Below, in pieces: positions 26,779 through 36,372 of a stretch of 64,000 nt of DNA. Made by a program: the position numbers and the translations under genes. Origin of the DNA: Methanoregula sp. (GTDB taxonomy: Archaea > Halobacteriota > Methanomicrobia > Methanomicrobiales > Methanospirillaceae); assembly GCF_028712425.1 (NCBI RefSeq), contig NZ_JAQTQD010000002.1, forward strand, positions 124,001 through 188,000, written 5' to 3'. Each line of letters starts with the position of its first letter. Within the stretch, counting starts at the first letter, position 1. The notes beneath the pieces were generated by a model. That model worked only from the letters and a program-made list of their open reading frames with translations. It did not search any database and was not told the DNA's origin.

Positions 26779-28278
26779 TTATTTACCTATCTTGATCCGG
26801 CGGCTCATAATACATGGGCCCCCGCGGACGCCGCCGATGGGATTCTTGGGCTTCCCGAGCGAGTTCATGCACCTTCCCATCAGGGCCGCGCCCCGGGCAA
26901 GGCCGTCATCGACAAAGACAACGTGGTCGTTTGGTTTGTCAAAGAGGTTCCGTTCCGTGATCCCCTCAAGGATATATTCCGGTTTCCTCCCCGATATGGC
27001 AGCACGGCCGGTAAATCCGATAGAGGAGTTCTTCAATACAAGCCCCTCTTCAATGGCAACATCGATCAGGCGCAGTGCCATCCGGGTGCAGACCCGGTCC
27101 ACTACCTCGTTTAAGGTTGCAAGCGAGTGGGTCTTGTGGATCTCGGCACCGATCTCGATCAGTTTAGGAAGGTCGCTGGAATTCACCCCGCAGTCACAGC
27201 CAATCATGGCGACACCTGATTCATAGGCAACCCGTGCATTGACCGGGACACGCCCGAAACGGTCCCGTTCCGGTGGTACGATCCGGATATCGATGTGCTC
27301 ATGACACCGGTTTACAAGGTCGTCCACGATCCTGCGATTGCTCCCGGAAAACAACCCCCCGGTGATGCTATGCTCGCCAAAGATATCCAGCGCCGTTCCC
27401 GTGCGTTCGTGGACAAGCCCGGTGCCCCTCACAATCGCGTCCGGGATCGCCCCGGCAAGGCCGCAGAAGTTCCCCACAGTCTTGGCAAAGGGATTCTCCG
27501 CATCAGGGGCGACATCGCTTGTGATCCTCCCATCCAGGGTTGTCCCGAAGTCTATCGTTACGCAGGGATTGCGGAAGTCGACCGGGGTCCATTTCGCACC
27601 TTCCTTGATCCCCGCCATGGCAAGCTCCCCTTCCATCTCGTTTGCCACCATCTCGACACCGGTCGAGCCAACCGGGGGGATAACACCGGCCACTGCCCCG
27701 ACAAAGACCACCTTGTCCGCAAAACTGTAGGGCTGGAGTTTCTGGGACTGGTTCTCTTTTGACATCGGGGGCGTCATCTTCCGTGGGGGGACGCCTGCGA
27801 CAAGGCAGCCATTTGCAAGGGAGATGACAAAGTCCCCGACCTGGTCCGGGGAATCCATCTCGGCAACGACACCGGTGCTCCTGACAACAAAATCCAGTTC
27901 GTTTTTAATGTCCAGATGGGCGTCCCGGTGGCACTTGAGAAGCGTGTCCCGCACGAGTTCTGTCACCGCCTCGCGGGTCAGTTCGGTCCCGTCAAGCGTT
28001 GCGCCAAAGATCGTCTCACCGGGTTTCGGGGGACGGATATCCCGGCTCATGCTGACGGTTTTGTTGATCACGTATGACATACCGGTATCGAGGTTCACGC
28101 CGGTGAGAATGCATTTTGTTGTGGTATTGCCCATCTCCACGGAGCCGACGATGAAGTAGGGTTTGTTCTTGTATTCGGGAATATTCATTCCTGCGCCATG
28201 GGTTATTGACGGCGGGGACGGGCTCTCGACAATATGGGGTTTTGGTCTTATAAAACGGGAGAAAAAACCGGCACTCAT
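26779..28278 (-). CDS. Methanogenesis marker protein 14
   Basis: A 499-residue member of the methanogen-restricted marker 14 family, annotated for co-occurrence with methanogenesis; the activity is unknown. The sequence has actin/Hsp70-like ATPase features: VGSVEMGNTTTKCILTG (phosphate-1-like loop), CVTIDFGTTLDGRIT (phosphate-2-like) and FVDDGLARGAALMGR (adenosine-like). ASKHA proteins that activate corrinoid or radical enzymes share these. I chose the ATG at 28278 with GGAG five bases before. The frame runs on to 28527 but that part overlaps argG in another frame. Confidence 0.9.
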   Translation of the reverse strand: MSAGFFSRFIRPKPHIVESPSPPSITHGAGMNIPEYKNKPYFIVGSVEMGNTTTKCILTGVNLDTGMSYVINKTVSMSRDIRPPKPGETIFGATLDGTELTREAVTELVRDTLLKCHRDAHLDIKNELDFVVRSTGVVAEMDSPDQVGDFVISLANGCLVAGVPPRKMTPPMSKENQSQKLQPYSFADKVVFVGAVAGVIPPVGSTGVEMVANEMEGELAMAGIKEGAKWTPVDFRNPCVTIDFGTTLDGRITSDVAPDAENPFAKTVGNFCGLAGAIPDAIVRGTGLVHERTGTALDIFGEHSITGGLFSGSNRRIVDDLVNRCHEHIDIRIVPPERDRFGRVPVNARVAYESGVAMIGCDCGVNSSDLPKLIEIGAEIHKTHSLATLNEVVDRVCTRMALRLIDVAIEEGLVLKNSSIGFTGRAAISGRKPEYILEGITERNLFDKPNDHVVFVDDGLARGAALMGRCMNSLGKPKNPIGGVRGGPCIMSRRIKIGK

Positions 28279-28396
28279 GTACTCCGATTCTTGTCTGTAT
28301 CTCCATATACGTTTCGCTTTCTCCACATGGAAACACCCCGGGAAGAGTGGTGAGATGCGGGAACGGGTCGTTGACGGTACCGGTGAAAAAAAAGGA

Positions 28397-29590
28397 TTAT
28401 CGTGTTTTGTTCTGCATCTGCCTGACCATGCGGGCCTGGATGCCAAAATACTGGGACACGCCGATCGCATGGCACTGGTCGATGGAGTCGCTGTCGAAGG
28501 ATACCATATCGCTTGAGTAAATTGCATCCGGTGACGACCGTCCCAGGATCCTCACGCTGCCCTTGTAGAGCTCCATGTCCACGGTCCCGTTGACCCGTTT
28601 CTGCGTGGTCTCGATGAACGCGTTGAGGGCATGATACAGGGGTTCGTAGACAAGTCCCTTGTAGGCGAGCTCTGACCACTTGTCATCAACCATCCGCTTG
28701 AATGCAAGTTCCTGGCATGTCAGAGTCAGGCCTTCGAGATCGCGGTGGGCTGCAAGGATGACGGTTGCTGCCGGGTGCTCGTAATTCTCGCGGGCCTTGA
28801 GGCCAAGGATGCGGTCCTCGATCATATCGTTGCGCCCAATCCCGTGTTTTCCGGCGAGGATATTGAGTTTCTGGATCAGGTCATACCCGGAGAGTTTTTT
28901 CTTGTTCAGGGCAACCGGTACGCCGTTTTTGAAGGTCAGCGTGATCTTCTCTGGTTTTGCAGGAGCTTTTTCCGGTGAGACTGTCCAGAGGTAGATCTCC
29001 TCGGGCGGGTGGAATGCCGGATCTTCGAGCCGACCCCCCTCGATGCTCCTGCTCCAGCAGTTTTCGTCCATGCTCCAGGGCTTGTCCTTCTTCACCGGCA
29101 CGGGGATGTTATGCTTCTTTGCATAGTCGATCTCCCAGTCCCGTGTAAGGTTGAGTTCCCGGATTGGTGCAACAACCTCGAGGCCGGCACTCCTGATGAT
29201 GAAGTCAAACCGGAGCTGGTCGTTGCCTTTCCCGGTACACCCATGGCCGATTGCAGTTGCCTTCTCTTTCTTTGCGATCCGGACAACCTCTTCAGCAATG
29301 AGCGGCCGGGCAAGAGACGTCCCCATCGGGTATCCCTCGTAGGAACCATTGGCCCGAATGGCCGGGAAGATATGGTCGGCAACGAACTTTTCCCGGACAT
29401 CAATGGTATAGTGGCGGTCAGCGAGTTTTTTGCCTTTTTTGGTGGCAACATCGATCTCCTCGTCCCGCTGGCCGACATTCACGGCAACCGTGACCACGCG
29501 GTCATAGTCATACTTCTCTTTTAAGAGCGGGATGCAGATCGAGGTGTCGAGCCCGCCGGAATATGCAAGGACAATCGTGCCTTTCCCCAT
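28397..29590 (-). CDS. argG: Argininosuccinate synthase
   Basis: Joins citrulline and aspartate with ATP. The 397-residue protein has the ATP loop [17 protein letters not shown], the [14 protein letters not shown] motif, and the [16 protein letters not shown] segment. It is followed, after 118 bases, by the marker 14 gene on the same strand. Upstream is a 170-base gap. Confidence 0.97.
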   Translation of the reverse strand: MGKGTIVLAYSGGLDTSICIPLLKEKYDYDRVVTVAVNVGQRDEEIDVATKKGKKLADRHYTIDVREKFVADHIFPAIRANGSYEGYPMGTSLARPLIAEEVVRIAKKEKATAIGHGCTGKGNDQLRFDFIIRSAGLEVVAPIRELNLTRDWEIDYAKKHNIPVPVKKDKPWSMDENCWSRSIEGGRLEDPAFHPPEEIYLWTVSPEKAPAKPEKITLTFKNGVPVALNKKKLSGYDLIQKLNILAGKHGIGRNDMIEDRILGLKARENYEHPAATVILAAHRDLEGLTLTCQELAFKRMVDDKWSELAYKGLVYEPLYHALNAFIETTQKRVNGTVDMELYKGSVRILGRSSPDAIYSSDMVSFDSDSIDQCHAIGVSQYFGIQARMVRQMQNKTR

Positions 29591-29761
29591 TTTACACCTG
29601 TGTTCTCATTGATGCTGTATTACTTGGAAGTACCAGCATATATGTTCAGGGGGCAGTTTTGCAGGAACACGGAGCGGGAGCACCGCATGAAGGAAAGGGA
29701 TTACCTGAAGAAGAACAAAAAAGGTTGTTCAGGCTGGAATTCCTGAACCCAAGTATCGTGG

Positions 29762-30268
29762 TTACGCCGTCACTACGATCTTTGCTTCCATCTGTGGCTG
29801 GAAGGGTCCGGTCGTGTAGTCATAGGAACCGGCCTTGTCGAAGACTACCGAGTAGCTTTCGCCGTACGGGATATTGATGGGGTTCATACTACCAAAATAC
29901 TGGCCAAGTACAACATCATTTGCCTGGATGGTGTGGGGCTTGTAAGGGTCAGTGTTCTGCCAGATGACCTTGGTTCCGACCTTAACATAGGCCGTTGCAT
30001 CGGGGACGATTGTCAGGTCCTGGGTGAAGGTGATTGTGTAGGTCGGGACCGGGGCTGGGGTAGCTGTGGCAGTTACCTCGGGGGTCGTCTTGTTGACAAC
30101 AACAACAACGACTTCCTTGGTGGGTTCAGCGGTCGGGACTGCAGTCAGGACTTCCGTGGGAACGGGCGTGGGTGTCGGGGTGGCCGCAGGTGCTGCCGGC
30201 TGGGATGTACATCCTGCAAGCAGAATCCCGATAAACAGGATCGCAAGAACAACGAATAATTTCTTCAT
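29762..30268 (-). CDS. Cupredoxin-fold lipoprotein with a degenerate copper site
   Basis: A 168-residue exported lipoprotein: signal segment KKLFVVLAILFIGILLAGC (lipobox Cys20), a Pro/Thr-rich linker (about 23-75), then a cupredoxin-like domain. The first copper histidine is present (H112 in YKPHTIQ) and the last methionine (M160), but the loop where plastocyanins have Cys and a second His reads YDYTTGPFQPQM, without either. It therefore probably does not form a blue copper site. The ATG at 30268 begins the signal peptide; an in-frame extension to 30307 is less likely. Confidence 0.78.
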   Translation of the reverse strand: MKKLFVVLAILFIGILLAGCTSQPAAPAATPTPTPVPTEVLTAVPTAEPTKEVVVVVVNKTTPEVTATATPAPVPTYTITFTQDLTIVPDATAYVKVGTKVIWQNTDPYKPHTIQANDVVLGQYFGSMNPINIPYGESYSVVFDKAGSYDYTTGPFQPQMEAKIVVTA

Positions 30269-30416
30269 GCATCTTTTTTTGTTATTTCGGTATATAAGGA
30301 TATTCAATTATTATGGTTTAAAAAAATCAGGGTAGCAGTCCGGTTCCCGGGCATGAGAACCAGGGGGATATGTGAAAAAACTCTAAAAAATGGGGATTTC
30401 TCCAATCCGGGTCATC

Positions 30417-33400
30417 TTATTTGAGATAATGGCCGATTGGTTCAAGCGTTACTTTCTCGCGCTTGATGGCATCGATGGCGAGTGCAGCTGCCCGCGCTGC
30501 CTGGAGGGTCGTGATATAGGGGATCTGGAAGTCCACTGCCGCCCGCATGATCTGGTAGTGGTCCTGGCGAGACTGTTTGTCCTGCGGGGTGTTGATGATG
30601 AGCCGGATCTCCCCGTGCCGCATCATGTCGAGGACATTGGGTGATCCTTCCTGGACTTTCCGCACAAGGTGTGCCTCGATACCTGCATCATGGAGATAAT
30701 CGACCGTGCCCTCGGTCCCGTACAGGGTAAGGCCGAGTTCCTGCAGTTTCCGGGCAACCGGAATGACCTCTTCTTTCTGCTCCATGTTTACCGAGATGAA
30801 GATATTCCCCTTGAGCGGCAGCTCGTTGTCGGCCGAGATACAGGCCTTGTAGAACGCAAGGCCGAAATCATAGTCGATGCCCATGACCTCCCCCGTGCTC
30901 TTCATCTCGGGACCGAGCATGGTATCGACACCGTTCAGCTTATTGAAGGGGAGCAGCACTTCCTTCACTGCAACATGCCCGATCTCCTTCTCCTTATACC
31001 CGAGGTCTCGCAGCTTCCTGCCGATCATGACTTTTGCAGCAATTTTCGCAATAGGGATGCCCGTTGCTTTCGATACAAACGGGACCGTCCTGCTCGCGCG
31101 GGGATTTGCTTCGAGAATGTAGACTGTATTGCCTTTCACGGCCATCTGGATGTTGACAAGCCCCACGACCCCAAGACCGATGGAAAGTTTCCTCGTGTAG
31201 TCCCTCACTGTGTTAATGATGTCCGGGGGAAGTGACTGGGTGGGGATCACGCAGGCAGAGTCCCCGGAGTGGATACCGGCTTGTTCGATGTGCTCCATGA
31301 TACCGCCGATAAGGACCTCTTCCCCGTCGCAGACTGCGTCGACATCCAGCTCAATGGCATTCTGGAGATACGAGTCGATAAGGACCGGATGGTTCCGGCT
31401 GACACGGACTGCTTCCTTCATGTACGTATCAAGTTCCCGCTCATCGTGGACGATCTCCATTGCCCGGCCCCCGAGAACATAGGACGGGCGGACGAGGACC
31501 GGGTATCCGATCTGGGCTGCTTTTGCTTTTGCCTCCGCCTCGGAATAGGCTGAGGAATTGGGCGGGCAGGGGATGCTGAGTTTCTTTAAGAGCACGCTGA
31601 ACCGGTCGCGGTCCTCGGCAATATCCATGGCATCCGGGCTTGTCCCAAGGATCCGGGTGGAGAGGCCCAGCCTACGGATCTCGTTCTCGATCGGTACGGC
31701 CAGGTTGACAGCATTCTGCCCGCCGAACTGGACCATGACGCCATAATAGGCGTCGGATTTGAGGATGTTTACCACATCCTCGAGCTGCATGGGCTCGAAG
31801 AATAGCCTGTCCGAGGTGTCGAAATCTGTCGATACGGTCTCAGGGTTGTTGTTGACGATATGGACCCTAACTCCCTCTTCCTCCCGCAGGGCCTGCACTG
31901 CATGGACCGTACAATAATCGAACTCGATACCCTGGCCGATACGGATTGGCCCGGATCCGAGGATGAGGACTTTTTTGCCTTCGGTTGGTGTGATCTCGGA
32001 ATTCGGTTCGTACGTTGAGTAGAAATAGGGCGTGTTTGCCGGGAATTCGGCAGCGCACGTGTCCACCATCTTATAGGCCGGGGGGGCGACATGGGAATCG
32101 ATCTCAGCAGGGGACTTTCCACAGATCTGGGCGATCTCGGTAGTGGAGAACCCGTACTTCTTTGCTTGGATGATGTCTTCTTTTGCGCAGGCCTTTTCCG
32201 CAAGGCGTTTTTCCATGTCAACGATATTCTTGATCTTTTCCAAAAAGAACGGGGTGATCGAGGTCAGCTGGACGATCTCATCTACTGTGAAGCCCTGCCG
32301 GAATGCGTCGAAGAGGCAGTGGAACCGCTCGTCTGTTGGGCGGGTGAGGATCATCCGGATCTCGCTTGGGCTCGTGTGGCTCTGGACATCGGTATCGAGA
32401 GAACGCTTCGCCTTCATCAGCGCTTCCTCAATCGTCCTCCCGATCGCCATGACCTCCCCGGTGCTCTTCATTGCGGTTGAGAGCGTCCTGTCGGCACCCT
32501 TGAACTTGTCAAACGGCCAGCGGGGGACTTTCACGACAATGTAATCGATGGCAGGTTCAAACGATGCGGGCGTGCAGCCGGTAACGGTGTTGGTGATCTC
32601 GTCCAGCCGGAGCCCGATTGCGATCTTTGCTGAAACCCGTGCGATCGGGTAGCCCGTTGCCTTGGATGCCAGGGCCGAGGATCGGGAAACCCGCGGGTTC
32701 ACTTCAATGACACGGTAGTCCCCGTTCCGGAACGCGAACTGGATATTACAGCCGCCCTGGACATCGAGCGCCCGGATGATCTTGATTGCAGCACTGCGCA
32801 TCATCTGGAACTCGTCGTCGCGGAGGGTAAGGATGGGGGCAACGACAACGCTCTCCCCGGTATGGATACCCATCGGGTCCACGTTCTCCATACCGCAGAT
32901 GATGATACAGGTGTCGGCCGAGTCCCGCATCACCTCGAACTCGATCTCTTTCCAGCCAAGCACGCTCTCCTCGATCAGGACCTGGTGGATCCGCGAGCGC
33001 GAGAGCCCGAGTTCAACGATCCTCGTGAGTTCTTCGCGGGTATGGGCAATGCCACCCCCGGCGCCTCCGAGCGTATACGCCGGCCGGACAACTGCCGGAA
33101 GGCCGATGGCGGAGATGGCCTCGTCGATCTGGTTGAGCCCGGTGAGAATGACACTTTTTGGCACCGGCTCGCCGATCTCCTGCATGAGGGACCGGAACTT
33201 CTCCCGGTCCTCGCCCTTGTAGATTGCTTCGAGAGGAGTCCCCAGCACCTCGACATCCTTCAGCGCGCCTTTCTCCGCGAGCTCTGCGGTCATGTTGAGG
33301 CCGGTCTGCCCGCCCATACCGGAGAGGATCCCATCCGGTTTCTCTTTCTCGATGATCTTTGCGATGATGTCGGCGCGGAGCGGTTCGATGTAGATTGCAT

Positions 33401-33584
33401 CGGCCATGCCCGGGTCGGTCTGGATGGTTGCGGGATTGGAGTTGACGAGGACGACCTTGACGCCCTCCTCCTTCATGGCCCGGCACGCCTGGCTTCCCGA
33501 GAAGTCAAACTCTGCGGCCTGCCCGATCTGGATGGGGCCCGACCCGATGATCAGGACCTTTTTGATATGCTGCTTCCGGGGCAT
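30417..33584 (-). CDS. carB: Carbamoyl phosphate synthase large subunit
   Basis: Makes carbamoyl phosphate from bicarbonate, ammonia from CarA and two ATP. The 1055-residue chain has both halves: N-terminal ATP-grasp (KVLIIGSGPIQIGQAAEFDFSG; AYTLGGAGGGIA; CNIQFAF), the central helical domain, a second ATP-grasp (KVLILGSGPIRIGQGIEFDY; SYVLGGRAMEIV; NIQMAVKGN) and a C-terminal MGS-like domain (KEEVIPVARKLQELGLTLYGTEGT). Start ATG overlaps the carA stop by one base. Carbamoyl phosphate feeds both arginine and pyrimidine synthesis, whose genes lie nearby. Confidence 0.97.
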   Translation of the reverse strand: MPRKQHIKKVLIIGSGPIQIGQAAEFDFSGSQACRAMKEEGVKVVLVNSNPATIQTDPGMADAIYIEPLRADIIAKIIEKEKPDGILSGMGGQTGLNMTAELAEKGALKDVEVLGTPLEAIYKGEDREKFRSLMQEIGEPVPKSVILTGLNQIDEAISAIGLPAVVRPAYTLGGAGGGIAHTREELTRIVELGLSRSRIHQVLIEESVLGWKEIEFEVMRDSADTCIIICGMENVDPMGIHTGESVVVAPILTLRDDEFQMMRSAAIKIIRALDVQGGCNIQFAFRNGDYRVIEVNPRVSRSSALASKATGYPIARVSAKIAIGLRLDEITNTVTGCTPASFEPAIDYIVVKVPRWPFDKFKGADRTLSTAMKSTGEVMAIGRTIEEALMKAKRSLDTDVQSHTSPSEIRMILTRPTDERFHCLFDAFRQGFTVDEIVQLTSITPFFLEKIKNIVDMEKRLAEKACAKEDIIQAKKYGFSTTEIAQICGKSPAEIDSHVAPPAYKMVDTCAAEFPANTPYFYSTYEPNSEITPTEGKKVLILGSGPIRIGQGIEFDYCTVHAVQALREEEGVRVHIVNNNPETVSTDFDTSDRLFFEPMQLEDVVNILKSDAYYGVMVQFGGQNAVNLAVPIENEIRRLGLSTRILGTSPDAMDIAEDRDRFSVLLKKLSIPCPPNSSAYSEAEAKAKAAQIGYPVLVRPSYVLGGRAMEIVHDERELDTYMKEAVRVSRNHPVLIDSYLQNAIELDVDAVCDGEEVLIGGIMEHIEQAGIHSGDSACVIPTQSLPPDIINTVRDYTRKLSIGLGVVGLVNIQMAVKGNTVYILEANPRASRTVPFVSKATGIPIAKIAAKVMIGRKLRDLGYKEKEIGHVAVKEVLLPFNKLNGVDTMLGPEMKSTGEVMGIDYDFGLAFYKACISADNELPLKGNIFISVNMEQKEEVIPVARKLQELGLTLYGTEGTVDYLHDAGIEAHLVRKVQEGSPNVLDMMRHGEIRLIINTPQDKQSRQDHYQIMRAAVDFQIPYITTLQAARAAALAIDAIKREKVTLEPIGHYLK

Positions 33585-34639
33585 TATCCGAGCCTCCTGA
33601 ACATACCGTCAAAATAGTGACATTCCGTGTCCTGGGGACCGGCATGGGCCTCGGGATGGAACTGGACACAGTTGATCCGAAGGTCCCGGTTCTCGAACCC
33701 TTCAACAGAGCCATCGTTGGCATTGATGAAGGTGACTGCACATCCCTCCGGCAGCGATTCGGCGTCGACAGCAAATCCGTGGTTCTGGGTGGTGATGAAG
33801 ATCCTGCCGTCATGGTACCGGACCGGCTGGTTGGCCCCGCGGTGGCCGAACTTCATCTTGTAGGTGTTACCTCCAAGAGCGAGCGCCGAGATCTGGTTGC
33901 CCATGCAGATCCCGAAGATGGGGAGTTCACCGATGCATTTCTTGACAGTGGCAATCGTCTTGGTTGCAACTTTAGGATCACCGGGGCCGTTTGTTATGAA
34001 GAGGCAGTCCGGCTCGCACCCGAAGATATCGTCGTAGGAAGCATCATGGGGGAAGACATAGAGATCGCCTTTTCTCCGCGTAAGGCTGGTGAGGATGTTG
34101 GTCTTGAGGCCAAGATCGATAATGGCCACGCGTTTCCCTTTTCCGGGAATGCGGTAGGGGGCCTTGCAGGAAACCTCGGGGATCGGTGTGCACTCGGAGA
34201 TGGAAGGGGCCTTTTGTGCGAGTTTCACAGCATACGCGCCATCATCGCTGCCCACGACCAGCGCGGCACGCATGGTCCCATGGACACGGGTCTTGATGGT
34301 GAGGCTGCGGGTATCGACACCCGATATGCCGAATAGTTTCTTCTGTTCAAAGTATTCACGGATTGTCGGCCGTGAACCAGGGGCATCGCAGATCTCGCGG
34401 CAGACCGCCCCAAGGACCTTCGTGCTCTGGCTCTGCATATTCTGCACATCGACACCATAATTGCCGATTGTCGGGAACGTGAACATCAGAATCTGGCCAA
34501 AATAGCTGGGATCGGAGAGCGCCTCAATATATCCTGTCATGACGGTGTTGAAGACGAGTTCACCGGAACATTCGCCCTCAACACCGAATCCATCCCCAAC
34601 AACGAACTGACCATCCTCAAGACCCAGAACCGCTTTCAT
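33584..34639 (-). CDS. carA: Carbamoyl phosphate synthase small subunit
   Basis: Glutaminase subunit that feeds ammonia to CarB. The 351-residue protein has the N-terminal CPSase domain (LVFNTVMTGYIEALSDPSYFGQIL) and a class I GATase domain with nucleophile Cys in PIFGICMGNQISALALGG and catalytic His/Glu in NCVQFHPEAHAGPQDTE. Stop and start codons of carA and carB overlap (TAATG), so the two are translationally coupled. Confidence 0.97.
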   Translation of the reverse strand: MKAVLGLEDGQFVVGDGFGVEGECSGELVFNTVMTGYIEALSDPSYFGQILMFTFPTIGNYGVDVQNMQSQSTKVLGAVCREICDAPGSRPTIREYFEQKKLFGISGVDTRSLTIKTRVHGTMRAALVVGSDDGAYAVKLAQKAPSISECTPIPEVSCKAPYRIPGKGKRVAIIDLGLKTNILTSLTRRKGDLYVFPHDASYDDIFGCEPDCLFITNGPGDPKVATKTIATVKKCIGELPIFGICMGNQISALALGGNTYKMKFGHRGANQPVRYHDGRIFITTQNHGFAVDAESLPEGCAVTFINANDGSVEGFENRDLRINCVQFHPEAHAGPQDTECHYFDGMFRRLG

Positions 34640-34849
34640 GCTAGCCCCACCAAAATTTCCATACTAGATATGCCTGAAAGGTTATTAACGATAGTGCAGT
34701 GGCAGGGTGGTTCCTGTGGACACCTGTCCTCCCTGTCACCCCTAAACTGGAACCGGCTTGTGGGGATGCCAGATGCATGTTCGGATACCCATTTAAAGGA
34801 TGGCTTCCGATATTGGATAGTTTCCTCACAGGAACAGAGGTGAATTACC

Positions 34850-35347
34850 ATGGGAACGTTAGGACAGAAGATTGTCGGAAGCAACGTAAAAGAGATCGTA
34901 AACCTGCTCAACAAGGCCTATTGCGATGAATGGCTCGCCTACTACCAGTACTGGATAGGGTCCAAGGTTGTAAAAGGCCCCAACAAGGAAGCGGTCATCA
35001 GCGAACTCACCCTCCATGCAACCGAGGAACTGAACCACGCGACCCTGCTTACAACCCGCATCATCCAGCTCGGTGGGACTCCCATTACAAAGCCGCAGGA
35101 CTGGTACAAGTTCACCAATTGCGGGTACGATGCTCCGGATGACCCGTTCATCGTGAAGATATTAGAACAGAACATCAAGGGTGAGCAGTGCGCCATCAAG
35201 ACGTACAATTCCCTGATGAAGAAGACAAAGGACAAGGACCCCGTCACCTACAATATCCTCCTCACGATCCTCTCGCAGGAGGTCGAACACGAGGAAGACC
35301 TCCAGGCCCTCCTGGAGGATGTCGAGATCATCATGAAGAAAAAGTGA
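34850..35347 (+). CDS. Ferritin-like / Dps-like iron protein
   Basis: A 165-residue four-helix bundle. Iron ligand motifs: CDEWLAYYQYW (E27), ATEELNHA (E60, H63), KGEQCAIKTY (E112) and SQEVEHEEDL (E144, H147). It resembles Dps-like and bacterioferritin-type archaeal proteins that oxidise and store iron and detoxify peroxide. C91 and C114 lie close to the site, as do paired cysteines in Dps-like (DPSL) proteins; whether they are functional thiols is untested. It leads a redox gene group and has its own terminator. Confidence 0.84.
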   Translation: MGTLGQKIVGSNVKEIVNLLNKAYCDEWLAYYQYWIGSKVVKGPNKEAVISELTLHATEELNHATLLTTRIIQLGGTPITKPQDWYKFTNCGYDAPDDPFIVKILEQNIKGEQCAIKTYNSLMKKTKDKDPVTYNILLTILSQEVEHEEDLQALLEDVEIIMKKK

Positions 35348-35371
35348 AGACACTTCCTTCACCCTTTTTTT
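35344..35371 (+). terminator. Stem-loop and oligo-T terminator after ferritin-like gene
   Basis: GTGAAG (35344-35349) pairs with CTTCAC (35357-35362), followed by CC and seven T (35365-35371). Overlaps the stop codon TGA by two bases at 35345-35347. Confidence 0.6.
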
Positions 35372-35451
35372 AGGTGACCGGCGCACTATCCCCGGGTATA
35401 AATACTATCTGCCGCAACTTCCCATCATACAACGGAGGGAGACCAGGTTTC

Positions 35452-35727
35452 ATGGAACACGTTGACGGAAAGGACAAGGGAAACATTGTGCTGTACGCAC
35501 TTTCCACGTGCGGGTGGTGTGCAAAGACAAAAGATCTCCTCCGTGAGATGGGCATTGCGTTTGATTACACCTTTGTCGATCTTCTCGATGGCAGTGAGCA
35601 GGATGACGCGATAAGCACGGTGGAGAAGTTCAACCCGAGCGGGTCGTTTCCCACGCTCGTCATTAACAATAAAAAAACCATTGTCGGATTCCGTGAGCAG
35701 GAGATACGGGAGGCTCTTGGCCCATGA
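35452..35727 (+). CDS. Glutaredoxin-like thiol oxidoreductase
   Basis: A 91-residue thioredoxin-fold protein. The active site is STCGWCAKTKDLL (C20 and C23), with the cis-proline segment SGSFPTLVINN. It is of the short NrdH/glutaredoxin-like type used by methanogens, which lack glutathione. The ATG at 35452 follows GGAGGG by about a dozen bases; a frame extension to 35374 has no family support. Its stop overlaps the next gene (ATGA), so it is probably the substrate or partner of that reductase. Confidence 0.88.
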   Translation: MEHVDGKDKGNIVLYALSTCGWCAKTKDLLREMGIAFDYTFVDLLDGSEQDDAISTVEKFNPSGSFPTLVINNKKTIVGFREQEIREALGP

Positions 35728-36254
35728 CCTTTACCGGCATCAGCGAACAGGAGGTTGACCGGGCATACGATTCTCTCAAAAATGATGCCCTGGACGGGGG
35801 ATACCGCCTTAACCCGGATGCGGAGTTTGTAAAAAACCTTATCCGGGGTCTCCTGAAGAACGAACAGCGGTACGGGTATCGGGCCTGCCCCTGCCGGCTG
35901 GCTTCCGGGAAGATGGAGGTGGATCTTGACATCGTCTGCCCCTGCGATTACCGGGATTCGGATATCGAGGAGTACGGTGCCTGCTACTGTGCCTTGTACG
36001 TCAGCGAGGCGATCACAGATGGCACACGGAAGGTCGCCCCCGTTCCCGAACGCCGCCCGCCCCGTTCGCAGCGGGGAACGATGAAGGAGCGTGCTGTCCA
36101 GACAGTCGCAGTTGGAGGAGGGACAACTTTCGGGAGTCTCCCATTCCCGGTCTGGCGCTGCAAGGTGTGCGGCTACCTCTGTGCACGCGATCAGCCCCCG
36201 GGCATCTGCCCGGTCTGCAAGGCAAAGAAGGACCGGTTCGAGCGATTCCTGTAA
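35724..36254 (+). CDS. Ferredoxin:thioredoxin reductase catalytic subunit fused to rubredoxin
   Basis: A 176-residue protein in two parts. Residues 1-100 are the FTR catalytic subunit with the [4Fe-4S] and redox-active cysteines: C55-P-C57, C72-P-C74 and C87-Y-C89. Residues 143-176 are a rubredoxin domain (WRCKVCGYLC and GICPVCKA; ligands C146, C149, C162, C165). A 40-residue linker joins them. The arrangement is that of ferredoxin:disulfide reductase studied in Methanosarcina. It would reduce disulfides with electrons from ferredoxin. It is translationally coupled to the upstream glutaredoxin-like gene. Confidence 0.9.
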   Translation: MTFTGISEQEVDRAYDSLKNDALDGGYRLNPDAEFVKNLIRGLLKNEQRYGYRACPCRLASGKMEVDLDIVCPCDYRDSDIEEYGACYCALYVSEAITDGTRKVAPVPERRPPRSQRGTMKERAVQTVAVGGGTTFGSLPFPVWRCKVCGYLCARDQPPGICPVCKAKKDRFERFL

Positions 36255-36372
36255 TTTTTTGTCTCCGGGCTTCTCCGTTACAAAAGAGTGAAGATGGGGG
36301 TGCATCTCTTCCGCAGGTTCCCGGGGTATGATATCCTTTTGAACATTCTCTTATACTTTTCCCGCAAAGATC

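Noticed and set aside
28279-28527. N-terminal extension of the marker 14 protein
   Set aside because: Overlaps argG in another frame, is Ser/Arg/Pro-rich and lacks family similarity; GGAG precedes the ATG at 28278.
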